A DNA stretch of 39,295 nucleotides from positions 1 to 39,295 of the forward strand of contig CAZOSF010000014.1 of NCBI GenBank assembly GCA_964582415.1, in the 5' to 3' direction. This document shows positions 1 to 8,516 of this stretch, in pieces (position 1 is the first letter of the stretch; the number at the start of each line of letters is the position of its first letter). The notes beneath the pieces were generated by a model that was not told the DNA's origin, did no database searches, and saw only the letters and a list, made by a program, of their open reading frames with translations. The stretch comes from CAZOSF01 sp964582415 (GTDB lineage Bacteria > Bacteroidota > Bacteroidia > Flavobacteriales > Flavobacteriaceae). The translations under genes were made by a program, and so were the position numbers.

Positions 1-1101
1 CACACGACCATCTACTGTTGGACCGCGAGAACTAAAGCTCACATAATTCCCATTTGAATCTACGGCTCCTACAGCCAGAAGACCAATGGCATCTGCAGGT
101 GTCCCCACAGTTCCGAATCCGTTTCCATCATTACCGGCAGAAGTCACCAAAATCATTCCCTTTTCGTAGGCGATGTTCGCCCCACGAGCGGCAAATGTGG
201 TCACCCCATCCAAATCTTCGTACGTATGTGTATAGGCAGGGTTGTCATAATCTTGATACCCTAGAGAGGTGTTTACCACATCGACTCCTAAACTATCGGC
301 ACGTTCCAAGGCTTCTACATACCAAGCTTCTTCTCTTGGGTTCTCATCTGGACCGTATTCAGTTCTGAATAAATAAAAACTGGCATCAGGAGCGGTACCG
401 GCATATTGGCCGTCCAAGAAACCACCGATGGTACTGGTAGTAACCAATCCGTGGGTACCTGTTCCTGTTACATCCTCGGTTCTGCTATAGAAATCGAAAG
501 TTCCAAGTAGTCGGTTATTTGCCATTACATGGGCAAAACCAGGGTTAGTTTCAAAACCAGGAAAACCACTGTCTGTTGAAGCAATGACCATTCCCTCTCC
601 TGTAAAATTCTGTTCATGAAGATAATCACCCCCAATCATCTCGATCTGATTGGCAGCTGCACCATAATCGTACTCGATAAAATTCATCTGATTTTCGATG
701 GCGAATTTATCGGGGGTATGACCCACCGGCTGGGGAAAATTCATCGATTTATCCGCCCATTCGATATCGATAACAAAGGGCAAGTCCAATAATGCTTCAA
801 TATCGCTTTCCGTTCCTTGAACATACACACAGTTCATCCATTTGGATTTTGCCCAATAGGTTATTCCTGGTGCATTTTTAATTTCGGTGATATATGCTTC
901 GGTTACAGGAACATCGCGCTCGTCGATTACCACCTCATGGAGGGTTTTTCGATCGATTGCGTCTTGGGTGAGTATGGTTATTGGATTGTCAATCGATGCC
1001 TGTACATTTTCCTTATCTGCAAAAAATACCCATGCATCTTGGGTTTGCGCCATTCCTAGACTCACGCTAAGCACGGCAAATAAAAAGAAGAATTTCTTCA
1101 T
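1..1101 (-). CDS. S8 family (subtilisin-like) serine peptidase, C-terminal part outside window
   Basis: The 367 N-terminal residues are visible and the frame is still open at base 1. The product starts with a signal peptide (hydrophobic stretch ending near residue 18, GMAQ), so it should be exported. A propeptide-like region of about 100 residues follows. The subtilase landmarks then appear in order: the Asp region STDSGF (D177), the His region GTGTHG (H217) and the oxyanion Asn in SAGNDG (N324). The catalytic Ser motif (GTSxA) must lie beyond the left edge. The ATG is 3 bp after the mnmA stop, so the gene is probably the last cistron of the mnmA transcript. In this family a C-terminal type IX sorting domain is common, but that end cannot be seen. 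Peptidase class is well supported; substrate unknown. Confidence 0.93.
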   Translation of the reverse strand, partial: MKKFFFLFAVLSVSLGMAQTQDAWVFFADKENVQASIDNPITILTQDAIDRKTLHEVVIDERDVPVTEAYITEIKNAPGITYWAKSKWMNCVYVQGTESDIEALLDLPFVIDIEWADKSMNFPQPVGHTPDKFAIENQMNFIEYDYGAAANQIEMIGGDYLHEQNFTGEGMVIASTDSGFPGFETNPGFAHVMANNRLLGTFDFYSRTEDVTGTGTHGLVTTSTIGGFLDGQYAGTAPDASFYLFRTEYGPDENPREEAWYVEALERADSLGVDVVNTSLGYQDYDNPAYTHTYEDLDGVTTFAARGANIAYEKGMILVTSAGNDGNGFGTVGTPADAIGLLAVGAVDSNGNYVSFSSRGPTVDGRV

Positions 1102-1104
1102 AGC

Positions 1105-2295
1105 TTAAGAGATTACACCACTTCCGAGCAATTCCTCCCCTTGATACCAAGCGACGAACTGACCTTCGGTTATGGCAGATTGTGGATTATCAAATATAAC
1201 ATAAAGCCCTGAATCTACCCGATACAAATGGGCTTTTTCCAAGGGTTGACGATATCGTATACGGGCCATGACTTCCATAGTCTCATCAGGCTGGAGGGCA
1301 AGATCCTCTCGAATCCAATGGATTTCATCCGATTTCACGAACAAACCCCTTCTATATAGCCCAGGATGCTCCTTACCCTGACCTGTGTAGATAATGTTTT
1401 TACGAACATCGGTATCGATTACAAAAAGGGGGTCTTTGGTACCACCCACTGCCAATCCTTTTCGTTGCCCTTTGGTAAAGTAATGTGCCCCTTGGTGTTT
1501 ACCTACTACTTTGCCATCGGTCTGTTTATATTGAAACTTATTCGACAAATACGCCAATTCTTCAATTTTGGAATTAAAATCGGGCTGTGAATGGTGATAT
1601 GCCTCGAATGCTTCGGGAACTTCCACAATAAGTCCTTCTTTTGGTTTCAATTGCTGTTGAAGGAAATCGGGCAATCGCACTTTGCCGATAAAGCACAGCC
1701 CTTGTGAATCTCGCTTCTCTGCAGTAACCAATCCTTGTTCCGATGCAATTCTTCGCACCTCGGCCTTTTGAAGTTCTCCAATTGGAAACAGTGTTTTCGA
1801 TAACTGCTCCTGAGATAGCTGGCAGAGGAAATATGATTGGTCTTTATTAGGATCTTTCCCCGAAAGGAGCTGATAAATTATTTTTCCGTCTTCCGCAATT
1901 GCACCCTTACGACAATAATGGCCCGTTGCCACAAAATCGGCGCCCAGGTTTAATGCAATCTTCAGAAAGACATCGAATTTTATTTCACGGTTACAAAGAA
2001 CATCTGGATTGGGGGTCCTTCCCATTTCGTATTCATGGAACATATAATCCACAATACGTTCTTTGTACTCTTCACTTAAATCGACTGTTTGGAAAGGGAT
2101 TCCTAATTTCTCGGCCACTAGCATCGCGTCGTTGCTGTCTTCCAACCAGGGACATTCATTGGAAATGGTCACGGAGTCGTCATGCCAATTTTTCATAAAA
2201 AGACCAATAACCTCATATCCCTGCTCTTTCAGAAGATAGGCAGCTACACTGGAGTCCACGCCTCCGCTCAAACCAACGACAACTCTTTTTTTCAT
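1105..2295 (-). CDS. mnmA: tRNA-specific 2-thiouridylase MnmA
   Basis: MnmA puts sulfur on U34 of the tRNAs for Lys, Glu and Gln, using ATP and a persulfide relay. The sequence shows the PP-loop SGGVDSS near the N-terminus, the Bacteroidota-type segment around NECPWLEDSNDA, the nucleophile Cys in NPDVLCNREIKF and the second catalytic Cys in GLCFIGK. The C-terminal beta-barrel is complete. The length of 396 aa is normal for the family. I chose the ATG at 2295 (MKKRVVVGLSGG), which places the PP-loop where homologues have it; an in-frame ATG 18 bp upstream (2313) would add MTTENS. It lies 36 bp after the MORN-repeat gene and 3 bp before the S8 peptidase, suggesting one transcript. Confidence 0.97.
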   Translation of the reverse strand: MKKRVVVGLSGGVDSSVAAYLLKEQGYEVIGLFMKNWHDDSVTISNECPWLEDSNDAMLVAEKLGIPFQTVDLSEEYKERIVDYMFHEYEMGRTPNPDVLCNREIKFDVFLKIALNLGADFVATGHYCRKGAIAEDGKIIYQLLSGKDPNKDQSYFLCQLSQEQLSKTLFPIGELQKAEVRRIASEQGLVTAEKRDSQGLCFIGKVRLPDFLQQQLKPKEGLIVEVPEAFEAYHHSQPDFNSKIEELAYLSNKFQYKQTDGKVVGKHQGAHYFTKGQRKGLAVGGTKDPLFVIDTDVRKNIIYTGQGKEHPGLYRRGLFVKSDEIHWIREDLALQPDETMEVMARIRYRQPLEKAHLYRVDSGLYVIFDNPQSAITEGQFVAWYQGEELLGSGVIS

Positions 2296-2331
2296 GCTAT
2301 TTTCGGTCGTCAAAGGTACGAAATCCTTACG

Positions 2332-3027
2332 TTAGTTTCCTCTTTTCTGGGGTTTTGGATAGGTCTCCTCCAACTCCAGCACTCCGTTCTTGTAGTATTT
2401 CCAGAGACCATATTTTTTGTCCTTTTTGTAGAAGCCCTCGATAACCACTTTTCCAGCGGCATCATAATAAGTGGCTGGGCCATTCAATTCATCTTCTTGA
2501 TATTGCAATCGCTTGATGATCACCCCTTCAGGGCTGTAGAACAAATTTTCACCTTCCCGTTTACCATAAACGTAGTTCAATTCCTCGGTAATGGCGCCGT
2601 TCGAGTAGTAGGTTGTTTTCTTTCCGTGCAATTTTCCACCCTTATAATTTTCGCGAGTCATGACCTGTTTCGATTTCTCGTGGTAATAAATCCACTCCCC
2701 TTCTCGCTCACGATCGACGAGTTTACCTTCACTCACGAGTTTACCCTTCTTCGTGTAATATTGCACCCAAACACTGTCGTCCTTGTCGTTAAACGTTCTT
2801 ACGGCAGTAGGTTGTGTACCGCATTCTTCACAATAGAATTTAAAAACCCCCACTTCCTTACCATGGTGGAATGTTCCTTCGAAACGGATTTGATCGGAAC
2901 CAGCATAGGTTTTCCGCCAAAGACCATGACGTGCCCCATCCGAATCGAGTTGATTGATTTCCTCTTGGGCAAATCCGAATTGGATACAAACTAAGGTAAC
3001 TGCTATGAAACTAAGAATCCGCTTCAT
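2332..3027 (-). CDS. Secreted MORN-variant repeat protein (YwqK-antitoxin-like family)
   Basis: A 231-aa protein with a clear signal peptide (MKRILSFIAVTLVCIQFGFA, cleavage before Q). The mature part consists of short repeats of the MORN-variant type, such as GKLHGKKTTYYSNGAI and GKREGENLFYSPEGVI, at a spacing of about 22-25 residues. Such proteins are usually labelled toxin-antitoxin system YwqK family antitoxin, but a signal peptide and the lack of any toxin partner here argue against a TA role. A periplasmic or outer-membrane-associated structural role is an inference. It sits between yidC (39 bp upstream) and mnmA (36 bp downstream) in the same direction. Confidence 0.85.
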   Translation of the reverse strand: MKRILSFIAVTLVCIQFGFAQEEINQLDSDGARHGLWRKTYAGSDQIRFEGTFHHGKEVGVFKFYCEECGTQPTAVRTFNDKDDSVWVQYYTKKGKLVSEGKLVDREREGEWIYYHEKSKQVMTRENYKGGKLHGKKTTYYSNGAITEELNYVYGKREGENLFYSPEGVIIKRLQYQEDELNGPATYYDAAGKVVIEGFYKKDKKYGLWKYYKNGVLELEETYPKPQKRGN

Positions 3028-3066
3028 TCGTTCTACTTTATCTGATAAACGCTAGATCTGTAGATT

Positions 3067-4956
3067 TTATTTTTTGCGACCTTGCTGAGCACGCTTCTGC
3101 TCTTCCGCCTGCTCCATCATCTCAGCCATTTTTCTTTGGAAACGATTTTGCTTTTTGGGTTTCTTCTTGTTTTCTTGAATTTTCGCATGGATTTTATCTT
3201 CATCCAAGATGAAATTCTTGATCACCAGCATGATTCCGATAGTAATGACGTTCGAAGTGAAATAGTACAAGGACAATCCACTGGCGTAGTTATTAAAGAA
3301 AATCAACATGAACAAGGGAGACAGGTACATGATAAACTTCATGTTCGGCATCCCTGGCTGTTGCTGTTGTTGCATTTGAGCTCCAGTACTCATCATCATA
3401 TAAATGAAGATGGCAATGGAAGCCAAAATCGGGAACAAACTCACGTGGTCCCCATAGAAAGGTATATGGAAGGGCAGCTCTGCCACCACGTCATAACTGG
3501 AAAGGTCGTCTGCCCACAAGAAGCTTTTTTGACGTAGATCAAATGCCGAGGGGAAAAAGGTAAATAATGCGTAGAACACAGGAATCTGAAGCAAAGCTGG
3601 AAGACACCCTTTTAATGGACTCGCCCCAGCGATGTTTTGCAATTTCAATGTTTCCTGCTGAATCTTCATCTGATTGCCTTCGTACTTCTGACGAATCTCA
3701 TCCAATTCCGGCTTTAATATCTTCAATTTTGCCTGAGATAGGTATTGCTTGTACTGTACAGGTGAAAGCAATAATTTAAAAAGAATGGTTAGGATAATGA
3801 TGGCGATGCCCGCAGGGAACCAATCGCTTAAAAATCCGAATACAGGTATAATCACATATTTGTTAATGATCCCAAAGATTCCCCATCCCATCGGCATGGC
3901 TTCATCCAAGTTACGATCGTAATTTTTGAAGATTTGATAATCGGTAGGTCCGTAGTACATATTCATGTCATAGGACAATGCTCCCGCCTTAGGCTCTAAT
4001 ACCATTTGAGCCCCATATTTTTTGGTAAACACTGTGTCGATTTCTTCATTTTTTACCAAATCTTGGGAGGAGAATTTCACTTCCTTGAAAGGGGTCTCCG
4101 AAAGCAACATGGAGCTGAAGAAATGCTGACGATAATTCATCCAGGTCACTCCCACCTCTGTTTCAGTGTCATCTCCTGCAGGAGACAATTTTGAATGGTC
4201 GTCCCCATTTTCAAATTCATAGGTCAAGCGGGTATAGCGATTTTCATAACTGATACTCTTCGCATGCCGATACCCTTTGAAATTCCAATCCAAAAAGATA
4301 GGCTGTGTGGTATTCATCACGCCCTCCAGTCCTTGACTTCGAATACTGAAATCCATCATGTATTCTCCAGGCTTCACCACATAGCGATATTCGATAAAGG
4401 CATTTTCCGATGCCTTTAATTTCATGGACAAAATGGAGTTCTGACCTTCCTTGGAAAGGGTGGGTTGAAAATAAAGATCTCGGGTATTTAGCAACCTGTT
4501 TTCAGATGAAAACTGAAGATTAAAATCATTGTTTCCATCTTTGATAAGGTATACTGGATCCCCTGTGTATTGTGTATGTTCCTTCAGCTTTGCTGAAACA
4601 ATATATCCCCCTTTATTGCTGATTTCCAATGCCAAAACATCATTCTCTAACAGGGTCGTTCCTTCTGAAGCCGAAGGAAGGGTGCCTGAATAAGCGAAGG
4701 ACCCCAATCGGGTTTTTAAATTTTCGAGACCCAAGGAATCTGTTGTACTAACGGAATTGACAACATCACTGGCTGGAATTACTTCAGGAGTTGTTTGTTC
4801 CTCGTTGGTTGTTTCTTCTAGTACCTGTTCGGTCGTGGTTTGTTGGGCTTCCACCTCTTCTGGGGTGGGTTGATTCATGTAAAGCATCCAGATAAGGATC
4901 CCCCCTATCAATAGAAACCCAATTAGGGAATTAACGTCAAAATTTCTTTCTTCCAT
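3067..4956 (-). CDS. yidC: Membrane protein insertase YidC
   Basis: YidC inserts and folds inner-membrane proteins, alone or with SecYEG. This 629-aa protein has the Gram-negative layout: an N-terminal membrane anchor (about residues 10-26), a low-complexity T/E-rich linker, a large periplasmic beta-sandwich domain to about residue 355, and then the conserved OxaA/60KD_IMP region with five hydrophobic segments. The cytoplasmic loop carries SPLKGCLPALLQIPVFYALF. The C-terminal tail is very basic and Gln-rich (EEQKRAQQGRKK), typical of Bacteroidota YidC and probably ribosome-facing. It follows pyrG with a 99-bp gap that contains its own candidate promoter. Confidence 0.97.
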   Translation of the reverse strand: MEERNFDVNSLIGFLLIGGILIWMLYMNQPTPEEVEAQQTTTEQVLEETTNEEQTTPEVIPASDVVNSVSTTDSLGLENLKTRLGSFAYSGTLPSASEGTTLLENDVLALEISNKGGYIVSAKLKEHTQYTGDPVYLIKDGNNDFNLQFSSENRLLNTRDLYFQPTLSKEGQNSILSMKLKASENAFIEYRYVVKPGEYMMDFSIRSQGLEGVMNTTQPIFLDWNFKGYRHAKSISYENRYTRLTYEFENGDDHSKLSPAGDDTETEVGVTWMNYRQHFFSSMLLSETPFKEVKFSSQDLVKNEEIDTVFTKKYGAQMVLEPKAGALSYDMNMYYGPTDYQIFKNYDRNLDEAMPMGWGIFGIINKYVIIPVFGFLSDWFPAGIAIIILTILFKLLLSPVQYKQYLSQAKLKILKPELDEIRQKYEGNQMKIQQETLKLQNIAGASPLKGCLPALLQIPVFYALFTFFPSAFDLRQKSFLWADDLSSYDVVAELPFHIPFYGDHVSLFPILASIAIFIYMMMSTGAQMQQQQQPGMPNMKFIMYLSPLFMLIFFNNYASGLSLYYFTSNVITIGIMLVIKNFILDEDKIHAKIQENKKKPKKQNRFQRKMAEMMEQAEEQKRAQQGRKK

Positions 4957-5006
4957 TCTAAATATTTTACTGGCAATTAACGCCAGATCAAGCTAAAAAT
5001 ATGGGG

Positions 5007-5014
5007 CAAAGTTA
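5007..5014 (-). promoter_or_regulatory. Candidate housekeeping promoter -7 box for yidC
   Basis: On the minus strand the sequence TAACTTTG matches the Bacteroidota -7 consensus TAnnTTTG exactly, about 50 bp before the yidC ATG. No TTG is present at the expected -33 distance, so this is a half-supported promoter. It may add to read-through from pyrG. Confidence 0.4.
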
Positions 5015-5055
5015 CAAGAACCTAGCCTAATTTACGAAGTACGACAAATTGTCGT

Positions 5056-6672
5056 TTATTGGTGTTCTTTATGTCTGTAGGCCGCTTCAATAAAACCTAC
5101 AAACAGTGGGTGCGGATTCGCTACAGTGCTTTTATATTCGGGGTGATACTGCACTCCAACGAACCAAGGATGGTTTGGCAGTTCGACGATTTCAACAAGC
5201 CCTGTATCGGGATTGGTTCCAGTTGCGGTCATACCGGCTCCTTCAAATTTTTCCCGATAAGCCCCATTATATTCATAACGATGACGGTGACGTTCAGTAA
5301 TTGCATCAGTATGGTAGATATTCCGTACAATACTACCTTCTTTCAAGTTACACTTCCAAGCCCCCAAACGCATGGTGCCTCCTTTGTCCGTTACATGCTT
5401 TTGTTCTTCCATCAAATCGATTACCGGATAGGGGGTATTAGGATCCATTTCGGTACTGTTCGCTCCGGTCAAATGCAACACATTTCGAGCAAATTCGATT
5501 ACGGCCATCTGCATACCTAGGCAGATTCCCAAAAAAGGAAGATTGTGTTCCCGCGCATAGCGAACCGCCTCTATTTTTCCTTCGATACCGCGTTCCCCAA
5601 AACCAGGAGCAACAAGAATTCCATCCAGGCCTTCTAATTCCTTGGCGATATTTTTCGCATCTAAAAACTCGGAATGAATCGATTTCACTTCAACTGCCAC
5701 CTCATTGGTAGCACCTGCGTGGATCAATGCTTCCTGAATCGACTTATAGCTATCCTGAAGCTCCACATACTTTCCAATAAGACCAATGGTTACCTTCCCT
5801 TTCGGGTTTTTTAATCGACTAAGGAATTGGTTCCATTGCTCCAGATTGGGTTCTATAGTCTGGTCCAAAGCCAATTTGCGTAAAGCCACTTTATCAAGAC
5901 CTTCCTCCAACATCAGATTTGGCACTTCATAAATCGTAGAGGCATCGATGGATTGAATAACCGCATCTTTTTCTACGTTACAGAACAGAGCAAGTTTGCT
6001 CCGCAAATCATCACTAAGCTCATGTTCGGTACGACATACCAGGATATCGGCTTGAATTCCACTTTCCATCAACGTTTTTACCGAGTGTTGGGTAGGCTTT
6101 GTTTTCAATTCACCCGCAGCAGAAAGATAAGGAATCAACGTCAGGTGAATGAAAAGGCTGTTTGTGGCACCGAGTTCCCACTTTAATTGACGCACCGATT
6201 CGATATAAGGCAACGATTCGATATCCCCGACGGTTCCACCGATTTCAGTAATCACAATATCGTAATCACCACTGTTACCCAATATCTGGATACGCTCTTT
6301 AATTTCGTTGGTAATATGAGGAATTACCTGAACGGTTTTTCCCAAAAATTCACCGCGGCGTTCCTTTTCGATAACGCTTTGATAAATTCGGCCTGTAGTG
6401 ACATTGTTGGCCTGGGATGTTGAGACATTTAAGAATCGCTCATAATGACCCAGATCCAGATCGGTTTCTGCACCATCATCCGTCACATAACATTCGCCAT
6501 GTTCGTAAGGGTTTAGGGTTCCAGGATCCACATTAATGTAGGGATCCAGTTTTTGTATTGTAACACGATACCCTCTGGCCTGCAATAGCTTAGCCAGTGA
6601 TGCTGCAATAATTCCTTTACCTAATGATGAGGATACCCCGCCCGTAACGAAGATGTACTTTGTAGTGCTCAT
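5056..6672 (-). CDS. pyrG: CTP synthase
   Basis: PyrG converts UTP to CTP using ATP and glutamine. The synthetase domain starts with KYIFVTGGVSSSLGKG (P-loop near residues 11-20) and has the KLDPYINVDPGTLNPYEHGE signature. The class I glutaminase domain has its nucleophile Cys384 in FLGICLGMQ and the His/Glu pair in VQYHPE. The length of 538 aa is normal. The frame is open to an earlier ATG at 6732, but the best promoter in the window (6705-6732) lies between the two starts, so the transcript would not include the earlier ATG. The 6672 start also matches family N-termini. Confidence 0.98.
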   Translation of the reverse strand: MSTTKYIFVTGGVSSSLGKGIIAASLAKLLQARGYRVTIQKLDPYINVDPGTLNPYEHGECYVTDDGAETDLDLGHYERFLNVSTSQANNVTTGRIYQSVIEKERRGEFLGKTVQVIPHITNEIKERIQILGNSGDYDIVITEIGGTVGDIESLPYIESVRQLKWELGATNSLFIHLTLIPYLSAAGELKTKPTQHSVKTLMESGIQADILVCRTEHELSDDLRSKLALFCNVEKDAVIQSIDASTIYEVPNLMLEEGLDKVALRKLALDQTIEPNLEQWNQFLSRLKNPKGKVTIGLIGKYVELQDSYKSIQEALIHAGATNEVAVEVKSIHSEFLDAKNIAKELEGLDGILVAPGFGERGIEGKIEAVRYAREHNLPFLGICLGMQMAVIEFARNVLHLTGANSTEMDPNTPYPVIDLMEEQKHVTDKGGTMRLGAWKCNLKEGSIVRNIYHTDAITERHRHRYEYNGAYREKFEGAGMTATGTNPDTGLVEIVELPNHPWFVGVQYHPEYKSTVANPHPLFVGFIEAAYRHKEHQ

Positions 6673-6704
6673 AAAATGATGCTTGTTGTTACCTTTACGG
6701 GATG

Positions 6705-6732
6705 CAAAGATAGGGTTTTTGAATGGAGACAA
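6705..6732 (-). promoter_or_regulatory. Housekeeping-type promoter of pyrG (TTG-N17-TATCTTTG)
   Basis: On the minus strand, TTG at 6732-6730 is followed by a 17-nt spacer and TATCTTTG at 6712-6705, a perfect match to the Bacteroidota consensus TAnnTTTG. The predicted start of transcription is near 6700, which gives a leader of about 28 nt to the ATG at 6672. Confidence 0.75.
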
Positions 6733-6846
6733 CTAAAGAATTTTAAATAAAGAAGCTTTCATTAAGTTTCTATTAATTTAATTTTCTTTTCCTTTTCTAT
6801 ATCAAGAACGAAGATGTTTTATTTTGGCAGCTTTAACACCACCAAA

Positions 6847-7317
6847 ATGACATATTATACCGAAAACTCAATTCGAATAAACCGTTCCTTTATCTATTTT
6901 CTTTCTTTCAGCATTGGTATTGTATATCTTTGGTTCGGTGCACTGAAGTTTTTTCCACATTTAAGTCCGGCGGAAGATTTGGCAAAAAACACCATTCAAT
7001 TATTGACATTCAAACTAGTTCCTTCGGAAACAGCTATTATCACCCTTGCCATTTGGGAGACCGTCCTTGGGATATTATTCATTGCAAATTGCTGTAGAAA
7101 AGTTGCCATTATAGCGGCGTTTATTCATATGTTAGGAACGTTCACGCCATTGTTTTTGTTTCCCGATCAATCCTTTACTGTGAATGCCTTTTCCTTTACT
7201 CTTTTAGGCCAGTATATTTTGAAAAACTTAATCATTGTAGGGGCATTGGGAATACTTTACCAATATGATCGATCCCGAAAAATATCTACCCTGCCATATC
7301 AGGGAGAAAATTCTTAA
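6847..7317 (+). CDS. Small multi-pass membrane protein, DoxX/DUF417-like
   Basis: About 156 aa with four predicted membrane segments. The first contains GIVYLWFGALKFFP, the Gly-Lys-Phe arrangement seen at the end of helix 1 in DoxX-like and YkgB/DUF417 proteins. The second covers TAIITLAIWETVLGILFIA, and two further hydrophobic helices lie between residues 75 and 145. Function is not known from the sequence; DoxX-like proteins are often linked to redox or thiol metabolism. I prefer the ATG at 6847, preceded by an A-rich stretch; an in-frame ATG at 6814 would add 11 residues. Its stop overlaps the stop of the convergent DUF3820 gene by 3 bases. Confidence 0.7.
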   Translation: MTYYTENSIRINRSFIYFLSFSIGIVYLWFGALKFFPHLSPAEDLAKNTIQLLTFKLVPSETAIITLAIWETVLGILFIANCCRKVAIIAAFIHMLGTFTPLFLFPDQSFTVNAFSFTLLGQYILKNLIIVGALGILYQYDRSRKISTLPYQGENS

Positions 7318-7532
7318 TCCTTTAAAAACGGGCGCAATATATTTTCCAATCCGTTTATTTTAATGGAATGCATCTCATCCATCAATTGCCCCAATTTACC
7401 TTCGGGAAATCCCTTTTTCCGAAACCAAGCGTAGTAATATTCCGGAATATCAACCAGATAGGCGCCTTTATATTTTCCGTAAGGCATTTTATAATTCGCC
7501 AGTACTTCTAGATGGGTTTTATCTATTTCCAA
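7314..7532 (-). CDS. DUF3820 family protein
   Basis: A 72-aa protein consisting of one DUF3820 module: KMPYGKYKG, then VDIPEYYYAWFRKKGFPEGK and a C-terminal helix (SIKINGLENILRPFL). Family members are small and start 10-15 residues before the KMPFGKYKG motif. That fits a TTG start at 7532, which overlaps the last codons of the upstream DUF922 gene by 10 bp and would allow translational coupling. The only upstream ATG (7574) gives an unlike N-terminus (MARICCFRIEH) and a 52-bp overlap. Molecular function is not established; the same GKYKG module occurs at the end of the DnaQ-like exonuclease at 25989-26762. Confidence 0.8.
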   Translation of the reverse strand: MEIDKTHLEVLANYKMPYGKYKGAYLVDIPEYYYAWFRKKGFPEGKLGQLMDEMHSIKINGLENILRPFLKD

Positions 7533-8059
7533 GGGGCATAGGTGTTCAATTCTGAAGCAACAAATTCGCGCCACTCATATTCTTTAGATTCGACATTGCT
7601 GTGGTCACTTTCGGCATCATAATCCCGCTGCATCTGTCGTCTTTGGAATTCAATTTCATTGTAGTATTTCTCGGATAATTCCTTGAATTTGGAAAGATCT
7701 TCGATGCTTTCCAGTTTCATGCGAAGTTTACGTGCGAAGAGTTCGCTGATATCGAAGTGAGTTTGCTCATGCAGAAGAATATATTCATTCACACGATCCG
7801 GTCGATACCAGGAAAGGTCTGGATAAAAATTGCTCTGAACGGTATAGTCTACCTCAACTCCTTTCTCCGACTCCTTAAGTGAAAAAGAAAATGAAATCCC
7901 AGAATTGGTACTGGCTACATAGGAATCGGCGCGATTGGGAATACCGCGAAAATCTTCCCAACGCAACTTTCTATTTTCTTGCCAAGCGATTTTCTCCTCT
8001 TCGGTTATGGAAGGGCTCAAAAGAAAACCAATAAAAATAGCGACTAGGATTGCTTTCAT
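7523..8059 (-). CDS. DUF922 domain protein (putative secreted zinc-peptidase-like)
   Basis: 178 aa with an N-terminal hydrophobic signal (MKAILVAIFIGFLLSPS). The body contains NEYILLHEQTHFDISELFARKLR, that is, an HExxH site with H97, E98 and H101, typical of DUF922 proteins, which are thought to be Zn-dependent peptidases. The segment LRWEDFRGIP near residue 33 is also characteristic. Activity is inferred from the motif only. It lies 49 bp after the OsmC gene in the same direction, and its 3' end overlaps the DUF3820 start. Confidence 0.82.
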   Translation of the reverse strand: MKAILVAIFIGFLLSPSITEEEKIAWQENRKLRWEDFRGIPNRADSYVASTNSGISFSFSLKESEKGVEVDYTVQSNFYPDLSWYRPDRVNEYILLHEQTHFDISELFARKLRMKLESIEDLSKFKELSEKYYNEIEFQRRQMQRDYDAESDHSNVESKEYEWREFVASELNTYAPWK

Positions 8060-8108
8060 AGCATTACAAACGCAATATCGAACAATTTATTGAAAGAAAA
8101 TCAAGTAC

Positions 8109-8516
8109 TTACAAATCCCAATACATTTTCAGGTCCCGCAAGATATCAGGATGGAGACTCTGTTCGACTGGACAAGTTCTGGCAGTATTTTCTAAAATGA
8201 CACGATATTTTTCATCAATGGCTTGTGGAAGGTGCATCTCAATTTCAATACGTGCAATGCGCCTGGGATCCGCTGCCATGATCTTGGTAACTTCAGCAGT
8301 AGCACCATCCATCGAAATACCCAAATCATTTGCCTTGATGCCCATTGTGGTAAGCATGCAGTTGGCAAGACCCGTGGCCACCGTATCGGTTGGTGAAAAA
8401 GCCTCTCCCTTACCGCGATTGTCTGTGGGAGCGTCTGTTATATAAGTTGCCCCGGACTTCAGATGTTGGTTTTCTGTTCTGAGATTGCCTAAATACGTAA
8501 CTTTTGAAGTGCTCAT
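8109..8516 (-). CDS. OsmC family peroxiredoxin-like protein
   Basis: A 135-aa OsmC/Ohr-type protein. The two redox cysteines expected for thiol-dependent peroxide reduction are present: C53 in LANCMLTTMG and C115 in TARTCPVEQS. Family members reduce organic hydroperoxides in the cytoplasm; this subgroup (YhfA-like) is not well characterised. Its ATG overlaps the stop of the LysM gene in the form TAATG, a strong sign of coupled translation. With bshC upstream in the same gene run, a thiol-redox link is plausible but inferred. Confidence 0.92.
   Translation of the reverse strand: MSTSKVTYLGNLRTENQHLKSGATYITDAPTDNRGKGEAFSPTDTVATGLANCMLTTMGIKANDLGISMDGATAEVTKIMAADPRRIARIEIEMHLPQAIDEKYRVILENTARTCPVEQSLHPDILRDLKMYWDL

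Noticed and set aside
817..1108. Overlapping plus-strand ORFs opposite the S8 peptidase N-terminus
   Set aside because: They lie antisense to a recognised peptidase with intact motifs and have no recognisable protein features.
2182..2994. 270-codon plus-strand ORF opposite the MORN-repeat gene
   Set aside because: It is antisense to a gene with signal peptide and clear repeats; its own translation is hydrophobic without domain features and looks like a codon-bias shadow.
2332..3027. Toxin-antitoxin system suggested by the YwqK family name
   Set aside because: The protein has a signal peptide and no adjacent toxin-like small gene; the name reflects the repeat family only.
6673..6732. N-terminal extension of pyrG to the ATG at 6732
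   Set aside because: The best promoter of the window lies inside this stretch, so the mRNA starts downstream of that ATG; the extension is also unlike CTP synthase N-termini.
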